Origin: a bacterium HR19
GTDB lineage: Bacteria > Calescibacteriota > Calescibacteriia > Calescibacteriales > Calescibacteriaceae
DNA length: 64,000 nucleotides
Assembly: GCA_002898315.1 (NCBI GenBank)
Contig: BEHV01000007.1
Coordinates: 58,933 to 122,932 of the forward strand
Reading direction: 5' to 3'
Made by a program: the position numbers and the translations under genes. Each line of letters opens with the position of its first letter. Within the stretch, counting starts at the first letter, position 1. The notes under the pieces are model-generated. The model was not told the DNA's origin and ran no database searches. It saw nothing but the letters and a program-made list of their open reading frames with translations. Of the stretch, positions 34,217 to 43,455 are shown piece by piece.

Positions 34217-35350
34217 CTATGCGTATTGTGAGTAGAAAATCCGCTTCACAAATTCTTTGCCTTTTGAAAGCTCAAGCATTCTTATAAGTGGCACCCTTGC
34301 TCTCTCTATTATATCCTCTGGCACTTCAATTTTGTACTTCATTTCCTTTAAGGATTGAAGGACATCTTGAATCCTTATTGATTTCATGTTCACACAGGTT
34401 TTGGGGCTTCCGACAGATAAAATAATCTTATCGGGGTTTTCTCTTCTTATTCTTTCCACGAGTCCCTCTTCTGTTGCAATAGCGATTTTTTTATGTTTTG
34501 TTTCTCTTGCGAACCTCACCATACCCCCTGTTGAGAAAACCTCATCTGCAAGATCTATCACCTCTGGCGAGCATTCAGGATGTACCACTATTACCGCGTC
34601 TGGATGATTTTCTCTTACTTTCTTTATATCTTCTGGTCTAAACCTGTGATGAACATTACACCATCCATCCCATGGTATTATTTTCTGCTCTGTAAATCTC
34701 TGAACATAAAGTCCTAAGTTTCTATCTGGTATGAAAAGGACTTCTTTTGAATTTACAGATTTGACTATTTGAACTGCGTTGGCTGATGTACAGCATATGT
34801 CGCTTTCCGCTTTCACTGCTGCATCGGTATTTATATAGCAAACAACAGGTCTTCCGGGATACTTCTCTTTAAATTTTCTCAGAGCAGATATGTTTATCAT
34901 GTCTGCCATGAAGCATCCTGCTTCAAGCCGGGGAAGAAGTACTGTTTTTTCGGGGGATACAACTTTAACTCCCTCTGCCATAAAGTGAACTCCGCAAAAT
35001 ACGATAAGGTTTTGAGGGTTTTCAGCAGCTTTTATAGCGAGTTCAAGCGAATCACCAACAAAATCTGCTATCTCCTGAATTTCGGGTAGCATGTAGTTAT
35101 GAGCTAATATAAGCGCCTCTTTTTCTTTTTTGAGTTTGATTATTTCCTGCTGGATCTCTTTTATATCAATATTTCTCTCTTCTTTGTGTTTCAGAAAAAG
35201 GTTAGATAGGTTTTTCCACTTTTCTGCATATCCTTTGCTTTTGAAAATCTCCCTTGCGTACTGAACCTGTTCTTCTGTGAGGAGCGGTTTGATCTCTTTG
35301 GTGTCTTTGCTTCTTCTCACTTCCTCTTTTCCTTTTACTTCCTCGCTCAT
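34217..35350 (-). CDS. nadA: Quinolinate synthase A
   Basis: NadA condenses iminoaspartate with dihydroxyacetone phosphate to quinolinate for NAD synthesis, using a 4Fe-4S cluster. Cluster cysteines are in VFCGVHFMAEG, HPECSPEV and SPKTCVNM. Other motifs are ILAHNYMLPEIQEIADFVGDS and STGGMVRFA. 377 residues include a charged N-terminal extension of about 60. nadB and nadC are not nearby. TAATAT ends 8 bases before the ATG. Confidence 0.94.
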   Translation of the reverse strand: MSEEVKGKEEVRRSKDTKEIKPLLTEEQVQYAREIFKSKGYAEKWKNLSNLFLKHKEERNIDIKEIQQEIIKLKKEKEALILAHNYMLPEIQEIADFVGDSLELAIKAAENPQNLIVFCGVHFMAEGVKVVSPEKTVLLPRLEAGCFMADMINISALRKFKEKYPGRPVVCYINTDAAVKAESDICCTSANAVQIVKSVNSKEVLFIPDRNLGLYVQRFTEQKIIPWDGWCNVHHRFRPEDIKKVRENHPDAVIVVHPECSPEVIDLADEVFSTGGMVRFARETKHKKIAIATEEGLVERIRRENPDKIILSVGSPKTCVNMKSIRIQDVLQSLKEMKYKIEVPEDIIERARVPLIRMLELSKGKEFVKRIFYSQYA

Positions 35351-35358
35351 GTTCTTAT

Positions 35359-35364
35359 ATATTA
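35359..35364 (-). promoter_or_regulatory. -10-like hexamer TAATAT of nadA
   Basis: TAATAT on the minus strand ends 8 bases before the ATG at 35350, with no ribosome binding site between. Confidence 0.4.
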
Positions 35365-35446
35365 ATCACCTTCTTTTGTCTGCTCATAAATTTCTGCTTT
35401 GATTGGCTTTCAAGTATTTTTATTTGGACTTCCCGAAATTATATGC

Positions 35447-36199
35447 TCAGATAAATAGGTTAGAAACATCAATTTCCCTTCCTACGATGAGTTCTATGTT
35501 TTTTTCTTGGGCTTTTTTGCGCAGAAATTCAAGCACTTCTTTTGTCGCAAACTCCACAGAGAAAAACTTCATAAATATCTTTTTACCTGTTAATTTCTCT
35601 GCAGATTTCGCTGCTAACTCTAACTTTTCTATCTTCTTCTCCGCTTCTTCAATGCTTCTCAAACTCAAACTTGTTTCAGCAACAATCAACGGCTCGTCGC
35701 AGAAAACATCGACTTCTTTGTATCCATCAACAGGTAAATTCACATGCGTTCTCACATCTGCGTCTATTCCTTTTTGTTTGAGTATATATTTTATAACAAA
35801 TGCGGTGTAGAATTCAAAACCAACACCTACTGCATACTTTAACTCTTGGAGAGCAACCATAAGCCATCTGATAACTCTCTGATTTTCCTCCCATCTTTTA
35901 CTATTTTCTTCCCATCTTCTATTGTTTTCCTCCCATCTCCTGTTATTTTCTTCCCATCTTCTATTATTTTCTTCCCATTTTCTGTTGTTTTCTTCCCACC
36001 TTTTTTCGTTTTCTTTCCATCTTTCTTCTGATAGTTTTACGAACTCGTTGAAATCTCTTCTCAGCTGTCTTATTTCATCAATTATCTCCTTATATCCCAA
36101 AAGCCCCATGACTTCATATCTGAAGTCCTCATCTTTTTTGAGTAGTTCCAAGAGCGTTTTTTTGAGGTTCTCTCTGTGGTTTTTTGAGTTTTTCCTCAT
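35447..36199 (-). CDS. Coiled-coil protein with degenerate PD-(D/E)xK nuclease-like domain (DUF3782-like)
   Basis: 250 residues. Residues 57-108 are seven heptads of the form RWEENNR, a strictly periodic Glu/Arg/Trp coiled coil. The C-terminal half has a restriction-endonuclease-like core, KEVDVFCDEPLIVAETSLS, where the usual ExK is ETS, so the catalytic lysine appears to be lost or replaced. Proteins of this design occur in thermophilic archaea and bacteria and are often present in many copies. Role unknown; DNA or RNA binding without cleavage is possible. TAATAT ends 7 bases before the ATG. Confidence 0.7.
   Translation of the reverse strand: MRKNSKNHRENLKKTLLELLKKDEDFRYEVMGLLGYKEIIDEIRQLRRDFNEFVKLSEERWKENEKRWEENNRKWEENNRRWEENNRRWEENNRRWEENSKRWEENQRVIRWLMVALQELKYAVGVGFEFYTAFVIKYILKQKGIDADVRTHVNLPVDGYKEVDVFCDEPLIVAETSLSLRSIEEAEKKIEKLELAAKSAEKLTGKKIFMKFFSVEFATKEVLEFLRKKAQEKNIELIVGREIDVSNLFI
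35876..36031 (-). repeat. 21-base tandem repeat encoding RWEENNR heptads
   Basis: About seven imperfect copies of a 21-base unit (plus-strand form close to TTTCTTCCCATCTTCTATTA), in frame, inside the coiled-coil gene. It encodes one heptad per copy. Copy number may vary between strains by slippage. Confidence 0.8.
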
Positions 36200-36206
36200 T
36201 TAAAAA

Positions 36207-36212
36207 ATATTA
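36207..36212 (-). promoter_or_regulatory. -10-like hexamer TAATAT of the coiled-coil gene
   Basis: TAATAT on the minus strand ends 7 bases before the ATG at 36199; no ribosome binding site is present. Confidence 0.4.
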
Positions 36213-36247
36213 GTTTGAGAATTTAGATTTTGCGGTTTTTGTTGGAA

Positions 36248-37003
36248 TTATATTCCGATTTTGAGTATTATTTCATCTGCAAGGTTTTCAAAATCTCTTT
36301 TAGCTACTGAATCTTGTTCAAGGTCAAATACCGAGGCTGAGTAGCTCTGAGCTCTATCTATTTGTGGGTCTTTTCGTATAACGGTTTTTGAGACAAGTTT
36401 TCCGAGTTTAGATTTTAATTTTTCAAGTAATTCTTTTGACTGTGGTGTTTCTTCATACATATTAGGCACGAAAGCGATTATTGCAGGGGAATATTTGAAC
36501 ACTTTCTTTGTCTGCGAGATTATTTTCAGGGTTGAAGCTGCTCCCACTAATCCTAAATAGGAGAGTAAGACGGGTATTATTACTCCTTCTGATGCGAGAA
36601 GTATGTTTATTGTGATAAGTTCGAGAGATGGTGGGGAATCAATGATTATAATATCAAAATCGTTTTTTATTTTTTGTATTGTGTTTCTCAGTTTTATGTG
36701 TCTTTGTGGATCCTTTGCTACCGTTATTGTGAAGTCAGCAAGAGACCAATCAGAAGGGATAATAGAAAGGTTTTCTATTCTTGTTTTTGAAATGAAATCG
36801 TAGGGGTTTTTATCTTTTGTGAGCAATTCAAGAACTCTTCCGGATTTTTTCTCCGAGCCGAGAACTTTATGAACATGCCCTTGTGGGTCCATATCTATAA
36901 TAAGCACTTTATATTCTTTTTTCGCTAGGTACAAGCTTAAATTTGTTGCTATTGTTGTTTTACCTACTCCTCCTTTTTCAGAAAATATCGCAATAACTTT
37001 CAT
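36248..37003 (-). CDS. parA: ParA/Soj-family partition ATPase
   Basis: A deviant Walker A KGGVGKTT (residues 10-17), DMDPQGH, and Walker B IIIDSPPSLELIT identify a ParA-type ATPase that positions chromosome or plasmid DNA. 251 residues is normal. parB, which normally follows, is missing; the next gene downstream encodes the coiled-coil protein. It may belong to a non-chromosomal partition role or to a related MinD-like or orphan ParA. The N-terminal HTH of plasmid ParA is absent. Confidence 0.86.
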   Translation of the reverse strand: MKVIAIFSEKGGVGKTTIATNLSLYLAKKEYKVLIIDMDPQGHVHKVLGSEKKSGRVLELLTKDKNPYDFISKTRIENLSIIPSDWSLADFTITVAKDPQRHIKLRNTIQKIKNDFDIIIIDSPPSLELITINILLASEGVIIPVLLSYLGLVGAASTLKIISQTKKVFKYSPAIIAFVPNMYEETPQSKELLEKLKSKLGKLVSKTVIRKDPQIDRAQSYSASVFDLEQDSVAKRDFENLADEIILKIGI

Positions 37004-37162
37004 GGTGATTTATTTCAATTTTCCCTGCTTTTATTTTTATCTTTTTAAATCTCTTTTATCTTAAATTAGTTTATCGCAATAGTAAATAGAATTTTTGATT
37101 AAGATTTATTTGCTGGAGTTTTTTACTTTTTTGGAAAAAATTTTTCAGAGATTTTTTGTAAT

Positions 37163-37186
37163 TAAAATTTGTTTTCAAGGAGGAGG
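37163..37186 (+). promoter_or_regulatory. -10 hexamer TAAAAT and Shine-Dalgarno of the MoeB-type gene
   Basis: TAAAAT at 37163-37168 is followed by AAGGAGGAGG at 37177-37186, six bases before GTG 37193. The predicted transcript start is about 37175, giving a short leader that begins almost at the ribosome binding site. The 160 bases before it hold no gene I can see. Confidence 0.5.
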
Positions 37187-37192
37187 TAGGGT

Positions 37193-38029
37193 GTGAAAAC
37201 TAACGGGAAAAGGAAGATAGAGCTTACAGATGAGATGATAATAAGGTATTCAAGGCAGATAATTTTGGACGAGGTTGGGGGTGAAGGACAGAAAAAACTC
37301 CTTTCTGCAAGTGTTTTCATTGCAGGAACAGGAGGGCTTGGTGTTCCTGCTGCAATGTATCTTGTGGCAGCCGGAGTCGGAAGGATAGCTATTGCTGATT
37401 TTGATAAAGTAGACCTTTCAAATCTCCAAAGGCAGGTCTTATATTATACAGAAGATGTTGGAAAACCAAAGGTAGAGGTTGCTGCTGAAAAACTCAGGAA
37501 AATAAATCCTGATGTAGAAGTTGTGCCGATAAATGAAAAAATAAGCGCCTCAAATGTTATGGACCTTATCAAAGATTATGATATTGTACTTGATGGGTCA
37601 GATAATTTTTCCGCAAGATATGTTATATCTGATTCCTGTGTCATTTTGAAAAAGCCGTATGTTTATGGAAGCGTCCTGAGATTTGAAGGGCAAGTTTCAA
37701 CATTTATCTCAACCGAAGGTCCTTGCTACCGCTGTCTGTATCCGTCTCCACCTCCTCCGGGTATGATGCCTTCATGTCAGGAGGCAGGGGTTTTAGGGGT
37801 CGTCCCGGGAATAATAGGACTTATTCAGGCAAATGAGGTTTTAAAACTTATACTCGGGAAGGGAAATCCACTTGTTGGCAAACTCCTTGTATTTGATGCA
37901 TTGAATACCGAATTTTCTATGTACTCAGTGAGAAAAAGAAGAGATTGCCCTGTGTGCGGAGAAAATCCAACAATAACTACGCCAGAAGATATTGAGGAGT
38001 GGTGTAGTGTTAATAACCTTGCTATGTGA
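37193..38029 (+). CDS. MoeB/ThiF-type E1-like adenylyltransferase
   Basis: 278 residues. Motifs: RYSRQIILDEVGGEGQKKL, nucleotide loop FIAGTGGLGVPAA (residues 42-54), DKVDLSNLQRQ with the adenylation Arg, and zinc cysteines in CYRC (178, 181) and CPVC (252, 255). Cys195 in PSCQEAGVLG sits at the E1-like catalytic position. It has no rhodanese domain, unlike mycobacterial MoeZ. It activates the C-terminal Gly of a ThiS/MoaD/CysO-type partner; the only such partner in view is the CysO-like gene at 27 kb. gltB follows 89 bases on. Confidence 0.9.
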   Translation: MKTNGKRKIELTDEMIIRYSRQIILDEVGGEGQKKLLSASVFIAGTGGLGVPAAMYLVAAGVGRIAIADFDKVDLSNLQRQVLYYTEDVGKPKVEVAAEKLRKINPDVEVVPINEKISASNVMDLIKDYDIVLDGSDNFSARYVISDSCVILKKPYVYGSVLRFEGQVSTFISTEGPCYRCLYPSPPPPGMMPSCQEAGVLGVVPGIIGLIQANEVLKLILGKGNPLVGKLLVFDALNTEFSMYSVRKRRDCPVCGENPTITTPEDIEEWCSVNNLAM

Positions 38030-38092
38030 AAATTTTCTGTTAAAAATTTTTCTTCTTTTTCTACCGAATAAATCTTTAATTTCTTTGATGTG

Positions 38093-38109
38093 TAAAATTA
38101 CAAGGAGGA
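38093..38109 (+). promoter_or_regulatory. -10 hexamer TAAAAT and Shine-Dalgarno of gltB
   Basis: TAAAAT at 38093-38098 and AAGGAGGA at 38102-38109, nine bases before ATG 38119. It supports 38119 over the TTG at 38110, and shows that gltB has its own promoter. Confidence 0.45.
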
Positions 38110-38118
38110 TTGGGTCTG

Positions 38119-41100
38119 ATGTATGAAGTTGAAGATACGAGGTACTTTGAAAGAATAAAGAGAGAATCAAAGGAAAAGAAGAAATTACTGCTCAATCTTT
38201 TCAGGTCTTCATGTGGAGTTGGTTTTGTAGCAGATATAAAAGGAGTGAAATCAAAAGAGGTTGTTGAAATAGGAATAAGGTCTGTAAAAAACCTTGTCCA
38301 CAGAGGTGCTATTTCTTCTGATGGAAAAACGGGCGATGGAGCGGGAATACTTACTCAAATTCCTCTCAAAATAGTCAAGAAGGAACTTGAAAAAAGGGGT
38401 TTTAAAGATATTGACCCTGAAAAAGTTGCAGTCGGTGTCTTCTTCCTCCCGAGAGATGAAGAGAAAAAAAATTTTGTCATTGAGCTTTCGGAAAGCTTTG
38501 CGAAGGAACTCGGTTTCAAACCACTATTTTGGCGTGATGTCCCCTGCGATGATTCTGCTCTCGGTCAAATAGCTCTTGAATCTAAACCAGATATAAAGCA
38601 CCTTTTTTTGGAGTATGATGGAAAAGATTGGAAAAAAGAAGAAAGAAAACTTTACCTTCTTAGAAAGTTCATAGAGAAAAAATCTACGGAGAGAAAAATA
38701 GATGTATATATTCCTTCTATATCTACCAAAAAAATTGTTTATAAGGGGCTTTTCGTCGCTACTCAAATAGATAATTTCTATCTTGACCTCAAAGATAAAG
38801 ATTATGAATCAGCAATATGTATTTTCCATCAAAGGTACAGCACAAATACTCATCCTCACTGGTTTATAGCTCATCCTTTCAGATTCCTCGCTCATAATGG
38901 TGAGATAAACACTTTGCTTGGCAATATAAACTGGACTTCCGCAAGAGAAAAATCTATCAGACCGAATTCTGTTTGGTCAAAAGATGAACTTGAGATAATA
39001 AGACCAATAATATGGCAAAGCGGAAGCGATTCATCTATGATGGATAATGTTTTGGAGTTCCTCTACTTTTCTGGTAAAGAGCTTCCAGAAGCTATGAGCA
39101 TTATGGTTCCTGAACCATATGAGGTTGTTCTTGATATGCCAGAAGATGTAAGGTCGTTTTTTGAGTTTTATGATTTATTCTTTGAGCCGTGGGATGGTCC
39201 AGCTGCTATTGCCTTTTCAGATGGAGTTGGAGTAGGTGCTTGCCTTGATAGAAACGGTCTCAGACCTGCAAGATTTATAATAACAAAAGACGATAAAATC
39301 ATTCTCTCATCAGAGCTCGGAGCTTCTGAGATAGAACCGAAAAAAATAAAGCATATAGATAGGCTCGGTCCAGGAAAGATGATATTTTTAGATACTCGTG
39401 AAGGCAAGCTTTATTTTAATGATGAGATAAAAAGAGAGATTGCAAAAAAGAACCCTTACTCCATTTGGGTGCAGAAAGTTAAAAAGCTATCTGTGAAAAT
39501 AGAAAAAGATAACTTCGCATCCTTAGATGAAACCGAACTTTTGAGAAAACAAAAGGTCTTCGGCTATACAGAAGAGGATATTGAAAGGTTCATAAAAGAG
39601 ATGGCTATTTACGGTAAGGAAGCTACATATTCCATGGGAGACGATATACCTCTCGCATTTATGTCAGCTTTCCCAAGAAACCTTTTTTCTTATTTCAAGC
39701 AGAGATTTGCTCAGGTCACAAATCCGCCAATAGACCCTTATAGAGAAAGCATAGTTATGTCTATATCTGTAACAATAGGAGAAAAGGAAGATGTGATTTC
39801 TCCGAGTGGAAATTACGAAGAACTTATACGTCTTGATACTCCAATAATAACCGACGAGATACTTGAAAAACTTAAGTCATATCTACCGTATAAAGTGTTT
39901 GATACAACTTTTTATGCGAATGATAAAACATCTTTGAGGGAAAGATTGTTTGAAATAGTTAAAGATGTAGTTGATTCGGTCAGAGATGAAGGAATTAAAC
40001 TCATCATACTTTCAGATAGGGAAGCTGGCAAAGATGGTATGGCGGTTATTCCTTCTTTGCTTGTTGTAGGAGCGGTTCATCAAGAACTTATCAGAAATGG
40101 ACTTAGGTTGAAGACCTCAATAATTGCTGATACGGGTGAGCCAAGAGAAGAGCATCACTTCGCATGCCTTTTAGGATATGGAGCTGATGCTATTTTGCCA
40201 TGGCTCGCCTTCGCTACCGCATATTCCCTAAAAGAAGAACACAGAGGGAAAGAGCTAGATTCCTCTGATAGACTCAAATTCGTGAAAAATTATAAATCCG
40301 CTGTTGAAAAAGGAATAAAGAAGATAATATCTAAGATGGGAATTTCGGTCTTGTCAAGCTACAGAGGTTCGCAGATATTTGAGGTGTTCGGGATAAAAGA
40401 TGAAGTCGTTGATTTTTGCTTTACGGGAACTCCTAACTGGTTTGGTCAATTCGGAGTCGGATACGAGGAAATCGCTCAGGACTACATAGAGTTTTTTAAG
40501 TGGTCCCAAGATAATTCGCCTCGGCTCCCAAATCTCGGTTTTTTCAAATTCATAAGAGACAAGGAGTATCATGAGAAAAACCCTTATATTTTCAGACCGC
40601 TTCACAAATTTACAGAGACAGGAAAAAAGGAGTTTTACATTGAATTCACAAAAGCCGTCCAGACTAGGTACCCAACAAAAATAAGAGACCTTATTGATAT
40701 AAAACCCCTCGGTCAGCCGGTTCCTATTGATGAGGTTGAACCAGTAGAGAAAATAATAAAGAGGTTCTATGTTTCTTCAATGTCTTTCGGAGCTCTTTCA
40801 CCAGAAGCGCACGAGACGCTTGCGATAGGTGTCAATAGAATTGGAGCTAATATGGGAAGTGGAGAAGGAGGAGAAGACCCAAGAAGGTTTGAGAGATATG
40901 AAAATGGAGATTGGGCTAACACTACTATGAAACAGATCGCATCTGGTAGGTTCGGAGTGACAACTGAGTACGCTGTAAATTGTAGAGAGCTTGAAATTAA
41001 AATAGCTCAGGGAGCAAAACCAGGAGAAGGAGGTCAGCTCCCCGGCATAAAAGTTACAGAAACTATTGCTCGTATAAGAAGAACCCTTCCCGGAATCACC

Positions 41101-42786
41101 CTTATCTCTCCCCCGCCTCATCACGATATATACTCAATAGAAGACCTCTCTCAACTTATATACGACCTCAAAAAGGTCAATCCACAAGCAAGGGTTTCTG
41201 TGAAGCTTGTTGCTGAAACAGGAGTGGGTGTTATAGCATCTGGTGTCGCAAAGGCTTATGCCGATACAGTTCATATAGCCGGTCATGATGGGGGAACAGG
41301 TGCATCTCCGGCAAGTTCAATAAGAAATACAGGAATACCGTGGGAGCTGGGACTTATTGAAACCCAAGCCATACTTATCTGGAACAACCTCAGAGACAAA
41401 GTCAGAATAAGAGTAGATGGTGGAATCTTGAACGGATGGGATATAGTCAAAGCTGCTGTTCTTGGGGCAGATGAGTACGGTTTCGGAAGCTCTGCTATGA
41501 TAGCCATCGGCTGCATTATGGCTCGTCAGTGTCATCTCAATACGTGTCCTGTTGGTATCGCCTCTCAGAACGAAGAACTCAGGAAAAAATTCCCAGGTTT
41601 TCCTGAAAGAATAGAAAGATATTTTATAGCGGTTGCAGAAGAGGTAAGGGAGATTCTTGCATCTCTCGGTGCCCGCTCCCTATCTGAAATAATAGGAAGA
41701 ATAGACCTTATAGTTTCTCGTAATCTGAAGCTTCCAAAGCTGTCTTCTCAAATTGATACCGCCTCGTACTTAAAGAGAGTTTTCTTAAATATAGCACATG
41801 GCGGGGAAAATCCTTTTATCGTTGATATACCAGATACCGATGGAGCCGAAGAGCATAAGAAGATAGACGATGAGCTGAAAAGTTTCTTGCTTTCAAGACC
41901 TATATCTAATATAAGTGAGAGAAATGATAGACCAGAAAGTGAATATGAAGACCTTAACAAAAAAATAGTTGAAGATGCTTGGGAAAAACTTGAAAGAGGA
42001 GAGAAGGTAAAACTTTCATACAAAATCAGAAATATCCACAGAAGTGTAGGAGCCACTCTTGCTGGAATGATAGCCAAAAAGTGGGGAGATGGGCTATGCA
42101 TAAAGAAGGGACTTGAACCAAGGACTGTTGAGATAGAGTTTGAAGGGTTTGCCGGGCAGAGCTTTGGCGCCTTCCTCACAAGAGGAATGAAATTTATTCT
42201 CAAAGGTGTCGCAAATGATTACCTTGGAAAAGCACTTTCCGGCGGAGAAATAGTCGTAATACCTCCATTGAAAAATGCCCTCGCAATAGGTAATGTATGT
42301 ATATACGGAGGAACAGGAGGATACCTTTTTGTTGCTGGTAAGGCAGGAGAAAGATTTGCGGTGAGAAATTCAGGTGTCTTTGCAGTTGTAGAAGGTGCAG
42401 GAGACCACTGTATGGAATATATGACAAACGGTATATGTGTCGTTCTCGGTGAGGTGGGAAAAAATCTCGGAGCCGGAATGTCGGGAGGCATAGGATATGT
42501 ACTTGACTTTCCTTTACTCAAAGATTACATAAACTCAGAGTGGGTTTTTCTCAAAAAAATAGAAGATGAGGTTGAGTATAAGGTTTTTGAAATTCTTTTG
42601 CTCATACATCAGTTAGAAACCGGCTCAGACCTACCCAAAGAGGTTATCAAAGATATAGATAAAGTTTATATGGTTGTCCCGAAAGAATTTCAAAAGCATA
42701 CATCACTTTTTCTGAAAAACTCTCTTGAAAGGTTGAATCAAGATTTCCAGGAGTATCTTGTATCAAATAAAAACCTTCAAAGGTAA
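38119..42786 (+). CDS. gltB: Glutamate synthase large subunit
   Basis: GltB (GOGAT) makes two glutamates from glutamine and 2-oxoglutarate. After a propeptide of 31 residues Cys32 in SSCGVGFVA becomes the glutaminase nucleophile. The central domain, the FMN-binding domain (GEGGEDPRRF, KPGEGGQLPG, GHDGGTGASP) and the 3Fe-4S cysteines in CIMARQCHLNTC are intact, and the C-terminal GxGxG beta-helix domain is complete. Length 1555 residues is full size. gltD is not adjacent, so electrons may come from ferredoxin or from a distant small subunit. It is the longest gene in the window. Confidence 0.97.
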   Translation: MYEVEDTRYFERIKRESKEKKKLLLNLFRSSCGVGFVADIKGVKSKEVVEIGIRSVKNLVHRGAISSDGKTGDGAGILTQIPLKIVKKELEKRGFKDIDPEKVAVGVFFLPRDEEKKNFVIELSESFAKELGFKPLFWRDVPCDDSALGQIALESKPDIKHLFLEYDGKDWKKEERKLYLLRKFIEKKSTERKIDVYIPSISTKKIVYKGLFVATQIDNFYLDLKDKDYESAICIFHQRYSTNTHPHWFIAHPFRFLAHNGEINTLLGNINWTSAREKSIRPNSVWSKDELEIIRPIIWQSGSDSSMMDNVLEFLYFSGKELPEAMSIMVPEPYEVVLDMPEDVRSFFEFYDLFFEPWDGPAAIAFSDGVGVGACLDRNGLRPARFIITKDDKIILSSELGASEIEPKKIKHIDRLGPGKMIFLDTREGKLYFNDEIKREIAKKNPYSIWVQKVKKLSVKIEKDNFASLDETELLRKQKVFGYTEEDIERFIKEMAIYGKEATYSMGDDIPLAFMSAFPRNLFSYFKQRFAQVTNPPIDPYRESIVMSISVTIGEKEDVISPSGNYEELIRLDTPIITDEILEKLKSYLPYKVFDTTFYANDKTSLRERLFEIVKDVVDSVRDEGIKLIILSDREAGKDGMAVIPSLLVVGAVHQELIRNGLRLKTSIIADTGEPREEHHFACLLGYGADAILPWLAFATAYSLKEEHRGKELDSSDRLKFVKNYKSAVEKGIKKIISKMGISVLSSYRGSQIFEVFGIKDEVVDFCFTGTPNWFGQFGVGYEEIAQDYIEFFKWSQDNSPRLPNLGFFKFIRDKEYHEKNPYIFRPLHKFTETGKKEFYIEFTKAVQTRYPTKIRDLIDIKPLGQPVPIDEVEPVEKIIKRFYVSSMSFGALSPEAHETLAIGVNRIGANMGSGEGGEDPRRFERYENGDWANTTMKQIASGRFGVTTEYAVNCRELEIKIAQGAKPGEGGQLPGIKVTETIARIRRTLPGITLISPPPHHDIYSIEDLSQLIYDLKKVNPQARVSVKLVAETGVGVIASGVAKAYADTVHIAGHDGGTGASPASSIRNTGIPWELGLIETQAILIWNNLRDKVRIRVDGGILNGWDIVKAAVLGADEYGFGSSAMIAIGCIMARQCHLNTCPVGIASQNEELRKKFPGFPERIERYFIAVAEEVREILASLGARSLSEIIGRIDLIVSRNLKLPKLSSQIDTASYLKRVFLNIAHGGENPFIVDIPDTDGAEEHKKIDDELKSFLLSRPISNISERNDRPESEYEDLNKKIVEDAWEKLERGEKVKLSYKIRNIHRSVGATLAGMIAKKWGDGLCIKKGLEPRTVEIEFEGFAGQSFGAFLTRGMKFILKGVANDYLGKALSGGEIVVIPPLKNALAIGNVCIYGGTGGYLFVAGKAGERFAVRNSGVFAVVEGAGDHCMEYMTNGICVVLGEVGKNLGAGMSGGIGYVLDFPLLKDYINSEWVFLKKIEDEVEYKVFEILLLIHQLETGSDLPKEVIKDIDKVYMVVPKEFQKHTSLFLKNSLERLNQDFQEYLVSNKNLQR

Positions 42787-42796
42787 TTTTGCGAAG

Positions 42797-43384
42797 ATGA
42801 GAAGGGCTTCAAAATTGTCAGGTTCTGGTCTGAAAAACTTCGTGAAGAAAATGAGAGAATGTGGAGAAATTCTCTTTATGAAGGGACTGATAGATACGAG
42901 GTCTGGCAATGCAAGTGTTCGCATAGGAGATAAAATTCTCATAAAAAAAACCGGAAGCTCTATGCCTTTTTTATCTCAAAAAGATGTAATTGTATTACCG
43001 CTTTACAAAGAAACAGAAGAAGATATTATCGCATCATCAGACCTAAAACTCCACAGGAAGATATATATTGAGGCAGAGAGAAAAAGAAAAGATATATCTG
43101 CTGTTTTGCATTGCCACATGCCAGAGGCGGTCTCTCTTTCGTTCTTTTTTGACAAGATAATTCCAGAGGACTATGAATCAAAACTATTTATCAGAGAGAT
43201 AAATTTTTCCGATTATGAGAGTGTTCCAGAATTTGTGTCGGAGTTCAAAATATGTGTCGTTAAAGGGCACGGTGTTTTCTGCGGTGGTAAAGATTTTGAA
43301 GAAGCTCTATTTATAACTCTTATGGCTCACAACTCATTGAAAATTTTTCTGATGAACACTATTTTGAAAAAAACCGTCTTGTGA
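42797..43384 (+). CDS. Class II aldolase/adducin-family protein
   Basis: 195 residues. The zinc-binding HxH is in VLHCHMPEA and a third histidine is in VKGHGVFCGG; TRSGNASVRIG and KTGSSMPFLSQKDV match the family start. Members act as L-fuculose- or L-ribulose-phosphate aldolase or epimerase, or as a methylthioribulose dehydratase (MtnB). Substrate not resolved. I start at ATG 42797 with TAATTT ending 7 bases before; the frame reaches TTG 42758 inside gltB. Confidence 0.8.
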   Translation: MRRASKLSGSGLKNFVKKMRECGEILFMKGLIDTRSGNASVRIGDKILIKKTGSSMPFLSQKDVIVLPLYKETEEDIIASSDLKLHRKIYIEAERKRKDISAVLHCHMPEAVSLSFFFDKIIPEDYESKLFIREINFSDYESVPEFVSEFKICVVKGHGVFCGGKDFEEALFITLMAHNSLKIFLMNTILKKTVL

Positions 43385-43442
43385 TTTCATAATTCCTACT
43401 CAAAAAATAACCAAAAAACTTGAAAACTCTTCACCGCAAGAG

Positions 43443-43448
43443 TATATT
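43443..43448 (+). promoter_or_regulatory. -10-like hexamer TATATT of meaB
   Basis: TATATT ends 7 bases before ATG 43456; no ribosome binding site is seen. Confidence 0.4.
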
Positions 43449-43455
43449 TTAACTT

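Noticed and set aside
35876..36031. Regular repeats that resemble a CRISPR or intergenic array
   Set aside because: The repeats are in frame inside one gene, have no unique spacers and encode heptads.
37004..37162. Possible small RNA or riboswitch in the 190-base gap
   Set aside because: Only AT-rich sequence and one short A/T palindrome (GGAAAAAATTTTTC) are seen; no paired stems with GC support.
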